Shown: positions 16,611-25,175, counted from the first letter of the stretch. The stretch: 64,000 bases of DNA from DASZUK01 sp035547695 (GCA_035547695.1 DASZUK010000041.1:13305-77304); one strand, 5' to 3'. The notes: generated from the letters alone by a model not told the origin. Numbers and translations are program-made.

Positions 16611-17831
16611 TCAGACCACCCCACTAGCCCGGAGGGTGGCGATGCGTTCGGGGTCGTACCCCAGCACCGACGCCAGCACCTCGTCGGTGTGCTGGCCGAG
16701 CTCGGGGGCGACGTGGCGCACCCGGCCGGGGGTGGCGCTCATGGCCGGGACCACCCCCGGCATCGGGATCGTCCCGGCGGTGGGGTGCTCCACGTCCACG
16801 ATGTTCTGGCGCGCCCTGATGTGGGGGTCCTCCAGCAGCGTCATCGGCTCGTGGACGATCCCGGCCACCGCCCCGGCGTCCTCGAACACCTGGAACACCC
16901 GTTCCGACGGGTTGACGGCGATCCACCGCTCGGTGGCCTTCACGATCTCGCCGACCACGTCGGGGTCGAAGGCCCACTCCATCCCGGCCAGCTCACCCTC
17001 CTGCTGGAGCAGCCGGAAGATCCGCTCCTGGGTGTCGGCGGTGGCCGCCGACACCACCACGTAGCGGCCGTCGGAGGCCGGCCAGATCCCGGTGAGGAAG
17101 GCGCCGGCCAGCGGGAACCCCACCCCCTGCCGGCGGGCGTTCAGCCCGGTCAGGGCGGCCACGGGGATCTGCCAGTCGATCATGCGGAACAGCCCCTCGT
17201 AGAGGGCGAGGTCGATGACCTGGCCCCCGTGGCCGAGATCCCGGGCTCGCAGGGCGGCGGTGATGGCAAAGGCGGCGGTCAGCCCGGTCACGGTGTCGCC
17301 GAGGGAGTACCCCGGGTGGATCGGGTTGCCATCGGCCTCGCCGGTCAGGTTGCTGGCCCCGCTGAACGCCTCGGCGATCTTGCCGAAGCCGCGCCGCGAG
17401 GCGTACGGGCCGGTCTGGCCGAACCCGGAGACCCGGGCCACCACCAGGTCGGGGTTGGCCCCGAACAGGGTGTCCGGGTCAAGGCCCAGGCCCTCGAGGA
17501 CGCCGGGACGGAAGTTCTCCACCAGGGCGTCGCTCCGGGCGACGAGGTCCAAGAAGACGGCCCGGCCCTCCTCGGTCTTCACGTCGAGGGTCACCGACTT
17601 CTTGTTCCGGCCCACCACCGTCCACCACAGCGTGGCCCCGTTGTGGGAGGGCCCCATCCGCCGGTGGCTGTCGCCGCCCGTCCGGCTCTCCACCTTGATG
17701 ACCTCGGCACCGAGGTCACCCAGCATGGAGCAGGCGTACGGCCCGGCGATGGCCAGGCCGAACTCGATCACCCGCACCCCGGTCATCGGCCCGTCGGCCA
17801 GGTCCGGGCGGGCCTCGCCGGTGGCGGTCAC
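16611..17831 (-). CDS. CaiB/BaiF family CoA transferase
   Basis: Class III CoA transferase of 406 residues that moves CoA between acids. The N-terminal block TGVRVIEFGLAIAGPYACSM, LGAEVIKVES, SVTLDVKTEEGR, VENFRPGVLEGLG and VSGFGQTGPYASRRGF are canonical. The catalytic Asp is Asp179 in GYSLGDTVTGLTAA. The ATG at 17831 overlaps the stop of the upstream amidohydrolase (ATGA), so the two are coupled. The order amidohydrolase, amidohydrolase, CaiB recurs at 51533-55137. The acid substrate is unknown. Confidence 0.9.
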   Translation of the reverse strand: MTATGEARPDLADGPMTGVRVIEFGLAIAGPYACSMLGDLGAEVIKVESRTGGDSHRRMGPSHNGATLWWTVVGRNKKSVTLDVKTEEGRAVFLDLVARSDALVENFRPGVLEGLGLDPDTLFGANPDLVVARVSGFGQTGPYASRRGFGKIAEAFSGASNLTGEADGNPIHPGYSLGDTVTGLTAAFAITAALRARDLGHGGQVIDLALYEGLFRMIDWQIPVAALTGLNARRQGVGFPLAGAFLTGIWPASDGRYVVVSAATADTQERIFRLLQQEGELAGMEWAFDPDVVGEIVKATERWIAVNPSERVFQVFEDAGAVAGIVHEPMTLLEDPHIRARQNIVDVEHPTAGTIPMPGVVPAMSATPGRVRHVAPELGQHTDEVLASVLGYDPERIATLRASGVV

Positions 17832-19027
17832 GCCGCCAGCCCCAGCCGGTCGAGGCCGAAGCCGGTGATGGCGTTCCCCCGGAGGAAGGCGTGGATCTCC
17901 GCCTCCGACATCCCGGCGTCCCGGCAGTGCTGGAGTGCCAGGTCACGGCTGTTGGGGAACGACGTCACCGAGTGCGGGAAGTCGCACTCGAAGCACATCT
18001 GCGAGGCCCCGATCCTGCCCCGGTTGGCCATGGCGAAGTTGTCGTTGTACACCGACGTGAACACCCGGCCGTCGATGTACGTGGACGGCGGCGCCGGCAG
18101 CTCCGACCCCAGGGAGGACCCCTCCCGACGGTCCCACAGCCAGTCGGCCTGCTCCAGGACATAGGGCAGCCACCCGGCCTGGCTCTCGGCGTAGAAGAGC
18201 TTCAGCCCCGGCACCCGGTCCAGGGTCCCGGAGAACACGAAGTCGAGCAGCGACCCCATGGTCACCGAGAAGTGGGTGATCGTGCTGATGATGTGGGGGG
18301 CGTCCGGGGAGGTGGTGGGGACGTGGGAGCTGGACCCGATGTGCATGCACGTCATCAGGTCCGCCTCGGCGGCCGTCCGGAACAGCGGGTCCCATGTCCC
18401 CGAGTGGATGGACGGCAGCCCCAACTGGTGGGGGTTCTCAGAGAAGGCGAAGGCCACGGTGCCCTTGTCGGCGCACCGCCGCAGTTCGGCGACGGCCAGG
18501 TCGAGGTCCCACAGCGGGATGATGGTCAGCGGGATCAACCGCCCCCGGCCGGGCCCGGCGCACCAGTCCTCCAGCAGCCAGTCGTTGTAGGCGCGGACGC
18601 ACTCGAGGGCCACCTCTTTGTCCCGGGCCTCTTTGAACGTCTGCCCGCAGAACCGGGGGACGACGTTCGGGAAACAGAGGGACGCCTCGACGCCGTCGAG
18701 GGTCATGTCCCGCAGCCGCCCGTCCTGGCGCCAGCACCCGTCGTGGACGGCGTCGAAGGTGGTCGGGGTGATGTCCGGCACCTCGAACCCCACCGCCGCC
18801 GCCGCCGTCACCAGAGGGATCTGGAGGGACTCGTACACCCACCAGTCGCACGGCTCGCCCTCGTCGTCGCTACGGACCAGGGTCTGCTTGCCGTCGTTGG
18901 TCGGCACCGCCCGGGCCCGCTCCACCCGGGGCACCAGGTCCCGGTGGCGGGACGAGGCCCGGGAGGTCCACAGGTCGGGCGGCTCGAGGACGTGGTCGTC
19001 GACCGAGACGATGGCGACGTCGGCCAC
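17828..19027 (-). CDS. Amidohydrolase-2 family protein
   Basis: Metal-dependent TIM-barrel protein of 399 residues. Begins VADVAIVSVDDHVLEPPDLW, with the first metal site DDHVLEP near residue 9. Further motifs are LCFPNVVPRFCGQTF, AYNDWLLEDWC, LIPLTIIPLWDLDLAVAELRRC, FAFSENPHQLGLPSI, LMTCMHIGSSS (metal His) and CFECDFPHSVTSFPNS near residue 350. It belongs with the protein at 36970-38187 (same CGQxF, SENPxxLGLPSI and DxPHSxSxxPNS blocks). GTG 19027 is chosen for the GGGGAGGGGG just upstream; GTG 19069, overlapping the previous stop, is an alternative. Couples by ATGA overlap to the CaiB gene. Confidence 0.86.
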   Translation of the reverse strand: MADVAIVSVDDHVLEPPDLWTSRASSRHRDLVPRVERARAVPTNDGKQTLVRSDDEGEPCDWWVYESLQIPLVTAAAAVGFEVPDITPTTFDAVHDGCWRQDGRLRDMTLDGVEASLCFPNVVPRFCGQTFKEARDKEVALECVRAYNDWLLEDWCAGPGRGRLIPLTIIPLWDLDLAVAELRRCADKGTVAFAFSENPHQLGLPSIHSGTWDPLFRTAAEADLMTCMHIGSSSHVPTTSPDAPHIISTITHFSVTMGSLLDFVFSGTLDRVPGLKLFYAESQAGWLPYVLEQADWLWDRREGSSLGSELPAPPSTYIDGRVFTSVYNDNFAMANRGRIGASQMCFECDFPHSVTSFPNSRDLALQHCRDAGMSEAEIHAFLRGNAITGFGLDRLGLAA

Positions 19028-19065
19028 GTCCCCCTCCCCGCGGTCGGGCACCCCCCCGCCCGCCG

Positions 19066-20313
19066 TCACCGGGCCGGCCCGGCGTCGGTCAGCGACAGCC
19101 CGTAGAGGTCCGCGGCGTTCTTGTACAGCACCTTGGCCCGCGTCGCCGCCGACACCCGGTCCAGGCCGTGCAGCGCCTCGTCGATGGCCCCGCCCATCAG
19201 GCAGGTCGGGTGGGGGAAGTCGGTCTCGAACAGGATCCGGTCCACCCCGACGCGCTCGAGGTCGTGGTCGGTCACGTCCTCGAACCAGTACGTGCAGTAC
19301 ACCTGCCGGCGGAAGTACTCGCTGGGCAGCATGGTGAACTCGGGATGGGCCTTGAACACGTCGTACTGCTTGAAGTGGTAGTCGAGGGACTCGAGGCAGA
19401 AGGCGATCCACCCCACCCCGCTCTCGACGTTCACGAACTCGAGGTCGGGGAACCGGGCCAGGATGCCGGACATCAGCAGGTCGCCGAGCACGTGGGCGTT
19501 GTCGAAGAACACCCCGGTGGCCGCCCGGACGCCCATGGGCAGCGCCCCGAAGGTCTCCCGTCGCTCCGGGTTCGAGTGCGCCGAGATGTCGCCGCCACCG
19601 ACGTGGAAGCTGATCGACAACCCGTTCGCCTGGGCGGCGGCCCACAGCGGGTCCCAGTGCCGGTCGGCCAGGTTCGGCTGGCCGTGCACCTGGGGGGCCC
19701 CGGTGGTGATGACCCCCTTGAAGCCGAGGGGGGCACACCGTTCGATCTCGGCCACCGCCGCCGGCACGTCCCAGTACGGGATGGACACCAGCCCCACGTA
19801 CCGCTCCGGCGCCACGGCGATCCAGTCGGCCACGAAGTCGTTGTAGGCCCGCACCAGGTCCCGGCGGTACTCTTCGACGTCGTCGACGGCCGCGGCGTCG
19901 GTCGGGGTGTGCAGCCCGAACCCCTGGTGGCCGGTCCGGCCCCCGGAGTGCATGCGGGGGGTGACGAACAGGCCGACGTCGGGGTACAGGACGGCCACGT
20001 TGATCCCGTACTCGTCCATCACCTTCACCCGGGCCGCCGAGTCGTAGGCCGACGGGTGGATGTCGTCGTAGACCTTCGGCAGGTCGTAGCCGTGGACCCG
20101 CGCCGGGGCCCCGCCAGGGCCCCGGGTCACGCAGGTGTGGCCCACCGAGGCCAGCCGGGTGCCACCGGCGAACCAGTACTCCCCGGCCATCTCGTCGTCG
20201 TACCGGACGTGGGGGACCAGGTCGCCCCAGCGGGTGGCCGACATCCGTTCGGTCCAGGTGTCCCGGGGCTCGATGATGTGGACGTCCGCGTCCACCACGG
20301 TTTCGGCCGGCAC
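19066..20313 (-). CDS. Amidohydrolase-2 family protein
   Basis: Metal-dependent TIM-barrel protein of 415 residues and first gene of an amidohydrolase/amidohydrolase/CaiB/PPOX operon. First metal site VDADVHIIEPRDTW near residue 7; central block IPYWDVPAAVAEIERCAPLG; LSISFHVGGGD (metal His); VESGVGWIAFCLESLDYHF; LPSEYFRRQVYCTYWFED; C-terminal LFETDFPHPTC near residue 365; AADLYGLSL. It is the nearest match within the window to the protein at 13900-15084. Start GTG 20313, with GGAAGGAG upstream. A shared-motif site lies 62-72 bp upstream. Reaction unresolved. Confidence 0.87.
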   Translation of the reverse strand: MPAETVVDADVHIIEPRDTWTERMSATRWGDLVPHVRYDDEMAGEYWFAGGTRLASVGHTCVTRGPGGAPARVHGYDLPKVYDDIHPSAYDSAARVKVMDEYGINVAVLYPDVGLFVTPRMHSGGRTGHQGFGLHTPTDAAAVDDVEEYRRDLVRAYNDFVADWIAVAPERYVGLVSIPYWDVPAAVAEIERCAPLGFKGVITTGAPQVHGQPNLADRHWDPLWAAAQANGLSISFHVGGGDISAHSNPERRETFGALPMGVRAATGVFFDNAHVLGDLLMSGILARFPDLEFVNVESGVGWIAFCLESLDYHFKQYDVFKAHPEFTMLPSEYFRRQVYCTYWFEDVTDHDLERVGVDRILFETDFPHPTCLMGGAIDEALHGLDRVSAATRAKVLYKNAADLYGLSLTDAGPAR

Positions 20314-20374
20314 GCTCCCACTCCTTCCCGCGGCCCCCTCGGGCCGCTCCGACTCCGAAAGAAAGTAAACTAAT

Positions 20375-20385
20375 CTACCTATTTA
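20375..20385. promoter_or_regulatory. Putative operator upstream of amidohydrolase operon (8 of 11)
   Basis: Reads TAAATAGGTAG on the minus strand. An adjacent half-match (AAACTAATCTA, 20367-20377) overlaps it. It sits between the CitE-like gene end (20432) and the amidohydrolase start (20313), so the amidohydrolase operon probably has its own promoter here. Confidence 0.4.
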
Positions 20386-20431
20386 GTCAAGTGGGGTGGC
20401 GGCCAGTACGTCCGCACCGGGATGCGGGATG

Positions 20432-21379
20432 TCAGTACGACAGCACCGGGACGTCGGGGTACTCCCCCACCGCCAGCCCGAACGCCTGGGCGCTCCGGAG
20501 CAGATCGAGGCTCTCGCGGACGTGGGCGTAGTCCACCATCTCGCCGTCCAACTGCACCGCCGCGTCCCCCCGCTCGACGGCGGACGCCATGGCCACCATC
20601 ACCGCCCGGGCCCGGTCGATCTCGGCGGCCGACGGCGAGAAGACCTCGTTGTGGACCGGCACGTGGCTCGGGTGGATCGACATCGACCCGGTGGCACCCA
20701 GCGCCTTCGACCGTTCGGCCAGTTCCCGGACCAGGCCCAGGTCGCCGATCGTGGTGGTCATGCCGCCGGTCATCTGGTGCACCCCGGCCGCCCGTGCCTC
20801 CAGGCCGGCCCGGCCGTTGACCAGCACCGTCTCCTCCCCGAGCCCCCCGGAGAGGTGGACGCCCATCGCCCTGGTCTGGTCCCCGGGCACCGCCAGGACG
20901 GCAGAGGTGGTCCGGACCACCCGCTCCGACGCCCGGCAGATGTCGAAATGGCGGTACATCGACAGCGCCGTCTCGCACAGCGGGAAGATCTCCACCCGGC
21001 CCAGCTCGATCCCCCGCTGGCACTCGAGTTCCTCCAGCAGGCGGTCGAGGGCCACCACGTCGTCGACGTCCTCCACCTTGGGCAGGAGCACCCCGTCCAG
21101 CCCCGGCCGGACCACCGCCGTCAGGTCGGCCAGCGTCTGGCCCGTGTGCCAGCCGTTGATCCGCACGAACCGGCCGAACGGCTCACCGGCCAGCTCGGCC
21201 AGCCCGGTCTCGGTGGCGGCCCGGGCGGCCGGCTTCTCGCCGATCGGCACCGCGTCCTCCAGGTCGTAGATGTAGGCGTCGGCGCCGTACCGCGGCGCCT
21301 TGCGGATCCAGTCCAACTTGTGGCCGGGGACGTACAGCATCGAGCGGTACGGCCGGGCCGATCGGAACGGTTGCCTCAC
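20432..21379 (-). CDS. HpcH/HpaI aldolase / CitE-like CoA ester lyase
   Basis: TIM-barrel lyase of 315 residues, of the citrate-lyase-beta / malyl-CoA lyase family that cleaves or hydrolyses 3-hydroxyacyl-CoA esters. Motifs: YRSMLYVPGHKLDWIRKA, YGADAYIYDLEDAVPIGEK (metal and acid residues), RFVRINGWHT, GVLLPKVEDVDDV, IFPLCETALSM, and SMSIHPSHVPVHNEVFSP with the conserved IHP. The usual late Asp motif before the IHP region reads GGMTTTIGDLGL here, a slight variation. GTG 21379 follows AGGAGG; the longer frame upstream crosses the divergent promoter. It faces the SDR at 21509. Confidence 0.87.
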   Translation of the reverse strand: MRQPFRSARPYRSMLYVPGHKLDWIRKAPRYGADAYIYDLEDAVPIGEKPAARAATETGLAELAGEPFGRFVRINGWHTGQTLADLTAVVRPGLDGVLLPKVEDVDDVVALDRLLEELECQRGIELGRVEIFPLCETALSMYRHFDICRASERVVRTTSAVLAVPGDQTRAMGVHLSGGLGEETVLVNGRAGLEARAAGVHQMTGGMTTTIGDLGLVRELAERSKALGATGSMSIHPSHVPVHNEVFSPSAAEIDRARAVMVAMASAVERGDAAVQLDGEMVDYAHVRESLDLLRSAQAFGLAVGEYPDVPVLSY

Positions 21380-21508
21380 CGGACCTCCTGGTGCTCCCGC
21401 GCTGGTGGTTCCTGCTTTGGCGGCCGGCCCTGGTGGCCTGCGCACCGTCGCCCCAACGTAGTACATTGATTTAGTGCATTCTCTCTGGCGTGGCACCCCG
21501 GCGGCGCT

Positions 21509-22252
21509 ATGACCTGCCTGGTGACGGGCGCCGGGTCCGGGATCGGCCGCACGGTGGCCCTGCTCCTGGCCGCCCGCCAGCCGGTCGCCGTGGTCGACGT
21601 CGACCCGGGGCGGCTGGCCGAGACGGCCGGGCTGGTCCGGGAGCAGGGTGGCCGGTGCGTGGCGGTGCCCTCCGACGTCCGTGACGTCGCTGCCTGCGAA
21701 CGGGCGGTCGAGGAGGCCCTCGTCCTGGGTCCCCTCACCGACCTGGTCTGCGCCGCCGGCACCATCCGCGGCGACGGCCCGCTCACCGAGACCACGGCCG
21801 AGGTGTGGCACGACCTGCTGGCGGTGAACCTGGTGGGCACGGCCAACGTCGTCCGGGCCGCCCTCCCGGCCATGATGGCGTCCGGTGGGGGCGACGTGGT
21901 GCTGGTGAGCTCCATCGGGGCCGTCCGGGGTCGACGGTGGACGTCGGCCTACGCCGCCAGCAAGGCCGGGGTCCTCGGTCTGGCCACCTCCCTGGTGGCC
22001 GACTACGCCGACCGCGGCATCCGGACCAACTGCGTCTGCCCCGGGGCGACGGCCACCCCGATGGTGGCCCGGCCGGGCCGGCCGGACGTCCCCGAGCTCA
22101 ATGCCGCCGGCCGCCTGGCCACGCCGGCCGAGGTGGCCAACGTGATCGTCTGGCTCACCGAGGAGGCGTCCGACTGGGTCGTCGGCGCGGTGGTCCCGGC
22201 CGACGGTGGCGAGACGGCCGTGGCCGCCGGCACCTTCAACTGGGCCAGTTGA
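21509..22252 (+). CDS. SDR family oxidoreductase
   Basis: Short-chain dehydrogenase of 247 residues. Begins directly with the NAD(P) loop MTCLVTGAGSGIGRT. The usual NNAG motif reads VCAAGTIR, a divergent version. The Ser is in VLVSSIGAV and the catalytic pair in SAYAASKAGVLGL near residue 150. The C-terminus is WVVGAVVPADGG. Start ATG 21509 has no visible Shine-Dalgarno sequence. Its 3' end overlaps the convergent enoyl-CoA hydratase gene by 17 bp (22236-22252). Substrate unknown. Confidence 0.84.
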   Translation: MTCLVTGAGSGIGRTVALLLAARQPVAVVDVDPGRLAETAGLVREQGGRCVAVPSDVRDVAACERAVEEALVLGPLTDLVCAAGTIRGDGPLTETTAEVWHDLLAVNLVGTANVVRAALPAMMASGGGDVVLVSSIGAVRGRRWTSAYAASKAGVLGLATSLVADYADRGIRTNCVCPGATATPMVARPGRPDVPELNAAGRLATPAEVANVIVWLTEEASDWVVGAVVPADGGETAVAAGTFNWAS

Positions 22253-23009
22253 GCCGGCGCGCCAACGACGCCCCCAGCTCGGGGGTGAGGAAGGACTCGC
22301 TCTCGGCGGCCGAGGCGAAGTAGCCGACCTCCCCCATCACCCGCCGCAGGTGAAGGTTGAACGCCCGCTTGGTGTCCTGGACCGCCGCCGGCGGGAGCTC
22401 GGCCGCCCGGGCGGCCAGGGCCAACCCCTCCTCCTCGACCCGGCCGTCCGCCACGACCCTGGTGGCCAGCCCGATCTCGGCCGCTCGGGCGGCCGAGATC
22501 GGCTCGCCGAAGAGCACGAGGTCCTTGGCCCGGAGCAGCCCCACCAGAAGGGGCCAGAAGGCGGGGCCGCCGTCCCCGGCCACCAGGCCGGCGGCCACGT
22601 GGGTGTCGGCGAAGTAGGCGGACTCGGCCATCACCACGGCGTCGCTCAGCAGGGCGAGGTTGCAGCCGATCCCCACCGCCGGGCCGTTCACCGCCGCCAC
22701 GACGGGCAGGTGGAACCCGATCAGGGCCTCCAGCAGGCTGTGCACCGCCCGGAGCGTCCGGCGCCGATGCTCGTGGTCCTCCCGGTTCCGGACCAGGTTG
22801 CCGATGTCGCCCCCCACCGAGAAGTCGCTCCCTCTGCCGGTCAGCAGGACGGCCCGCGCCCCCTCGTCGTCGGCGATCCGGGTCCACACGGCGGTCAGCG
22901 CGGCCCGCAGCTCCGGGTCGATGGCGTTCCGCTGCTCGGGGCGGTTGAGCCGCAGCACCCGGACGGCGCCGGCCGCCTCCACCTCGAGGGAGCCAGGGAG
23001 GTCGTACAT
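22236..23009 (-). CDS. Enoyl-CoA hydratase/isomerase family protein
   Basis: Crotonase-fold protein of 257 residues. Motifs: VRVLRLNRPEQRNAIDPELR at residues 15-34, oxyanion-hole block GSDFSVGGDIGNL, AAVNGPAVGIGCNLALLSD, YFADTHVAAGLVAGDGG. The catalytic glutamates of classical hydratases are not obvious at the GxGC position, so isomerase, hydrolase or lyase activity is possible. ATG 23009 overlaps the DUF4387 stop by one base (TGATG), so it is the last gene of the cysteine-hydrolase/AtuA/DUF4387/hydratase operon. Confidence 0.87.
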   Translation of the reverse strand: MYDLPGSLEVEAAGAVRVLRLNRPEQRNAIDPELRAALTAVWTRIADDEGARAVLLTGRGSDFSVGGDIGNLVRNREDHEHRRRTLRAVHSLLEALIGFHLPVVAAVNGPAVGIGCNLALLSDAVVMAESAYFADTHVAAGLVAGDGGPAFWPLLVGLLRAKDLVLFGEPISAARAAEIGLATRVVADGRVEEEGLALAARAAELPPAAVQDTKRAFNLHLRRVMGEVGYFASAAESESFLTPELGASLARRLNWPS

Positions 23010-23353
23010 CACGTGCCGGTGACGTGCGCCGTGCCCCGACCGACGCCTTCGACCGACAGGGACAGCAGCGGGACGAACATCTGCCCCCCGCACACGTCGG
23101 TGTCGTCGGGGTCCCCGCCCGGCAGGCGACGCGGCAGGCTCACCTTGGCCGCCGACACACTGTCGACGAAGTAGACGGACACCGCCTCGGGGTCGAGGTC
23201 GTAACGGGGGGCCACCGTCTCGGGACGGAGCTGCCCGCCGTCCCGCACCTGCCGGTAGTCGTCGGCCGAGTCGAAGAAGATGTCGATGGTGACGGTGAAC
23301 GGGCCGGCGTTCTTGGACCGGAAGCTGGCCACGGTGGCGATGGGCCGGCTCAC
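23009..23353 (-). CDS. DUF4387 domain protein
   Basis: Small protein of 114 residues. The family block FRSKNAGPFTVTIDIFFDS is at about residues 12-30 and a second block GGDPDDTDVCGGQMFVPLL at 80-98. Function is unknown; the family is typically found beside AtuA (DUF1446) genes, as here. The GTG at 23353 overlaps the AtuA stop (GTGA). A second copy of the pair is at 42638-44390. The two DUF4387 proteins share the RSKNAGPF, DDT-type and GGQ blocks but differ elsewhere, so they are diverged paralogues and not a recent duplication. Confidence 0.83.
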   Translation of the reverse strand: MSRPIATVASFRSKNAGPFTVTIDIFFDSADDYRQVRDGGQLRPETVAPRYDLDPEAVSVYFVDSVSAAKVSLPRRLPGGDPDDTDVCGGQMFVPLLSLSVEGVGRGTAHVTGT

Positions 23354-24702
23354 AGGTCCTCCCACTCGATCCGACAGGTGTCCAGGGGGTCGTCCACCTC
23401 CATGGCGTGGTGGACGTTGAAGCGGTAGAGCTCGCCCCGGTCGACCACCGGCGGGCTGAGGGGCCAGGCCAGGTTGACGAACCCCTTCCATCGCCGGCTC
23501 GGGTGGTGGACGGCGGTGTGCCAGAAGTTGGCGGCGTGGGCGTGGGCCAGCTCCGGGTCGGCGGCGACCGCGGTGGCCATCAGCAGGACTTCCGACGGCG
23601 GGGCCGCCGGCCGGGGGGTGAGCGGCCCGAGGGTGCCGTCGTACCCGTAGGAGCGGACGGTCAGGGTGACCTGCTCGTCCACCCCCTCGCCGTACACCGC
23701 CCTCGTCCGTTCCCACACCGCCTCGACCATCTCCCTCCGCCAGTGGTCGAAGTCGGTGAGCATCACCGGATCGGCAATGGAGACCAGGGCGATGCTCTGG
23801 TACCCCGCCTTCTCGACCCCCTCCAGCTTGAGCGTGTACCGGTCGGCCGGCTCCCAGCGGCACCCCTCCACCCGGACCCGACTCGGGCCGATCGGGAGGT
23901 AGCGGACCTCCTCCATGTCGAGGACACCGCCGGGCTCGATGCGGCGGAACGGGTCCGCCTGCTCGTAGAGCTGCTGGCGGCCGAGGCTGGCGGGCGTCAC
24001 CCCGGCACCGTCGAACCCGTAGACCGTGAACCCGTCCTCGTCGACGTCGAACCCGAGGACCCCGCTCCCCGGCGGGTCGGCGGCGGCGGCGCCGCACTCG
24101 GCGATGCGGGCGGCGCCGTAGCTCTGGGCCCAGGGCACGCCGGCGGCGGCCGGCATGGCCGCGTAGATGGACGTGTCGCTCGCCCGGCCGGCGATGACGA
24201 CGTCCGCTCCCCCCTCCAGCACCGCCTGGAACGGCTCGGGGCCGAGCACCTGGACGATCCGCTCGCTCCCCAGGATCCGCTCCCGGTCGTACGGCGGGGC
24301 GTCCCGCAACGGCCGCAGCCGGCCGGCCCGCTGGTGCTCCACGACCAGCTCCGGGCTCACCTCGGCGTAGATCCGGGCCATCCGGCCGTGCAGCCCGGCG
24401 GCGGCGAACGCCTCCCGCACCATCCCGGCGAACAGGTCCACCCCCCAGTCGGACCCCCCTCCGGCGGCCGACCCGGTGACGAAGGGGACCCGGTGGGCCG
24501 TGGTGACCGGGAACAGCAGGCGGAAGTCCCGGCGGTAGTTCTCCGGGGGGAACATGGTCCCCTGGTTGGCCAGCATGTACGGGCCGACGTCGTTGCTGCC
24601 GGAGTCGGCGCCGACGAACCGCACCCCGGCGCCGCAGGCCTCCTCCACCCCGCCGAGCTCCGACCCCTTCCCGACGTTGATGCTGGCATAGCGGAACGTC
24701 AC
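23350..24702 (-). CDS. AtuA / DUF1446 family protein
   Basis: Protein of 450 residues of the acyclic terpene utilization AtuA family. Motifs: FRYASINVGKGSELGGVEEA, VRFVGADSGSNDVGPYMLA, PFVTGSAAGGGSDWGVDLFA, GGADVVIAGRASDTSIYAAM, YTLKLEGVEKAGYQSIAL, and HAANFWHTAVHHPS near the C-terminus. In Pseudomonas the founding gene is in the citronellol/geraniol catabolic cluster; the biochemical role is not known. GTG 24702 overlaps the cysteine-hydrolase stop (GTGA). The longer open frame upstream is a shadow. Confidence 0.86.
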   Translation of the reverse strand: MTFRYASINVGKGSELGGVEEACGAGVRFVGADSGSNDVGPYMLANQGTMFPPENYRRDFRLLFPVTTAHRVPFVTGSAAGGGSDWGVDLFAGMVREAFAAAGLHGRMARIYAEVSPELVVEHQRAGRLRPLRDAPPYDRERILGSERIVQVLGPEPFQAVLEGGADVVIAGRASDTSIYAAMPAAAGVPWAQSYGAARIAECGAAAADPPGSGVLGFDVDEDGFTVYGFDGAGVTPASLGRQQLYEQADPFRRIEPGGVLDMEEVRYLPIGPSRVRVEGCRWEPADRYTLKLEGVEKAGYQSIALVSIADPVMLTDFDHWRREMVEAVWERTRAVYGEGVDEQVTLTVRSYGYDGTLGPLTPRPAAPPSEVLLMATAVAADPELAHAHAANFWHTAVHHPSRRWKGFVNLAWPLSPPVVDRGELYRFNVHHAMEVDDPLDTCRIEWEDL

Positions 24703-25175
24703 GCCGGGGACCCCGCGTCGCCGTCCGCTCCGGCCTCCACGGTGTCGACCCACCGGGCACTGGTCAGGACGGCGGCCTGCGCCGGGAACACCTTCTCCAG
24801 CACCACCGACCCCACGTCCAGGGACCGGAGCACCACCTCCAGGTCGCTGCCGGTGAAGGCCCCGATGCGCTTCTTCACCACCACGACGTCGCCGGGCTCC
24901 GGGGCCACCGCCGGATGGATCGCCGACGTCGGGTCGTCGAGGCCGAGGCCGCCCGACGCCCGTAGGGGGGCGAACGCCCGGTTCCGCCGGCTGACCTCCG
25001 GCATGCCCGGGCGGAACCCCACCCGGACGTGGACCACGGGCACGCCCGCCGCCCGAGCGGCGGCGGCCGCACGGGCGATCGGTGCGAGCACCACCGTGGC
25101 GCCGGGGACGAACCGGTCGACCACGCCGACCTGGACGTCCATGATCAACAGCGCGGTATCCGCCACGGTTTTCAT
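24699..25175 (-). CDS. Isochorismatase/cysteine-hydrolase family protein, internally deleted
   Basis: Protein of 158 residues beginning ADTALLIMDVQVGVVDRF with the catalytic-triad Asp (DVQ, about residue 13) and the Lys in VVVKKRIGAFTGSDLEVVLR. After that the sequence jumps from SLDVGSVVL straight to EKVFPAQAAVLTSARWV. In relatives about 40 residues lie between these blocks, including the strand and helix that carry the nucleophilic Cys. The protein contains no cysteine at all. The frame is intact, so this is an in-frame deletion and probably an inactive or repurposed protein. ATG 25175 chosen; GTG 25184 is possible. First gene of the AtuA operon. Confidence 0.8.
   Translation of the reverse strand: MKTVADTALLIMDVQVGVVDRFVPGATVVLAPIARAAAAARAAGVPVVHVRVGFRPGMPEVSRRNRAFAPLRASGGLGLDDPTSAIHPAVAPEPGDVVVVKKRIGAFTGSDLEVVLRSLDVGSVVLEKVFPAQAAVLTSARWVDTVEAGADGDAGSPA

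Noticed and set aside
21461..21480. Candidate motif site between CitE-like and SDR genes
   Set aside because: AT-rich but does not match the arms of the motif on either strand.
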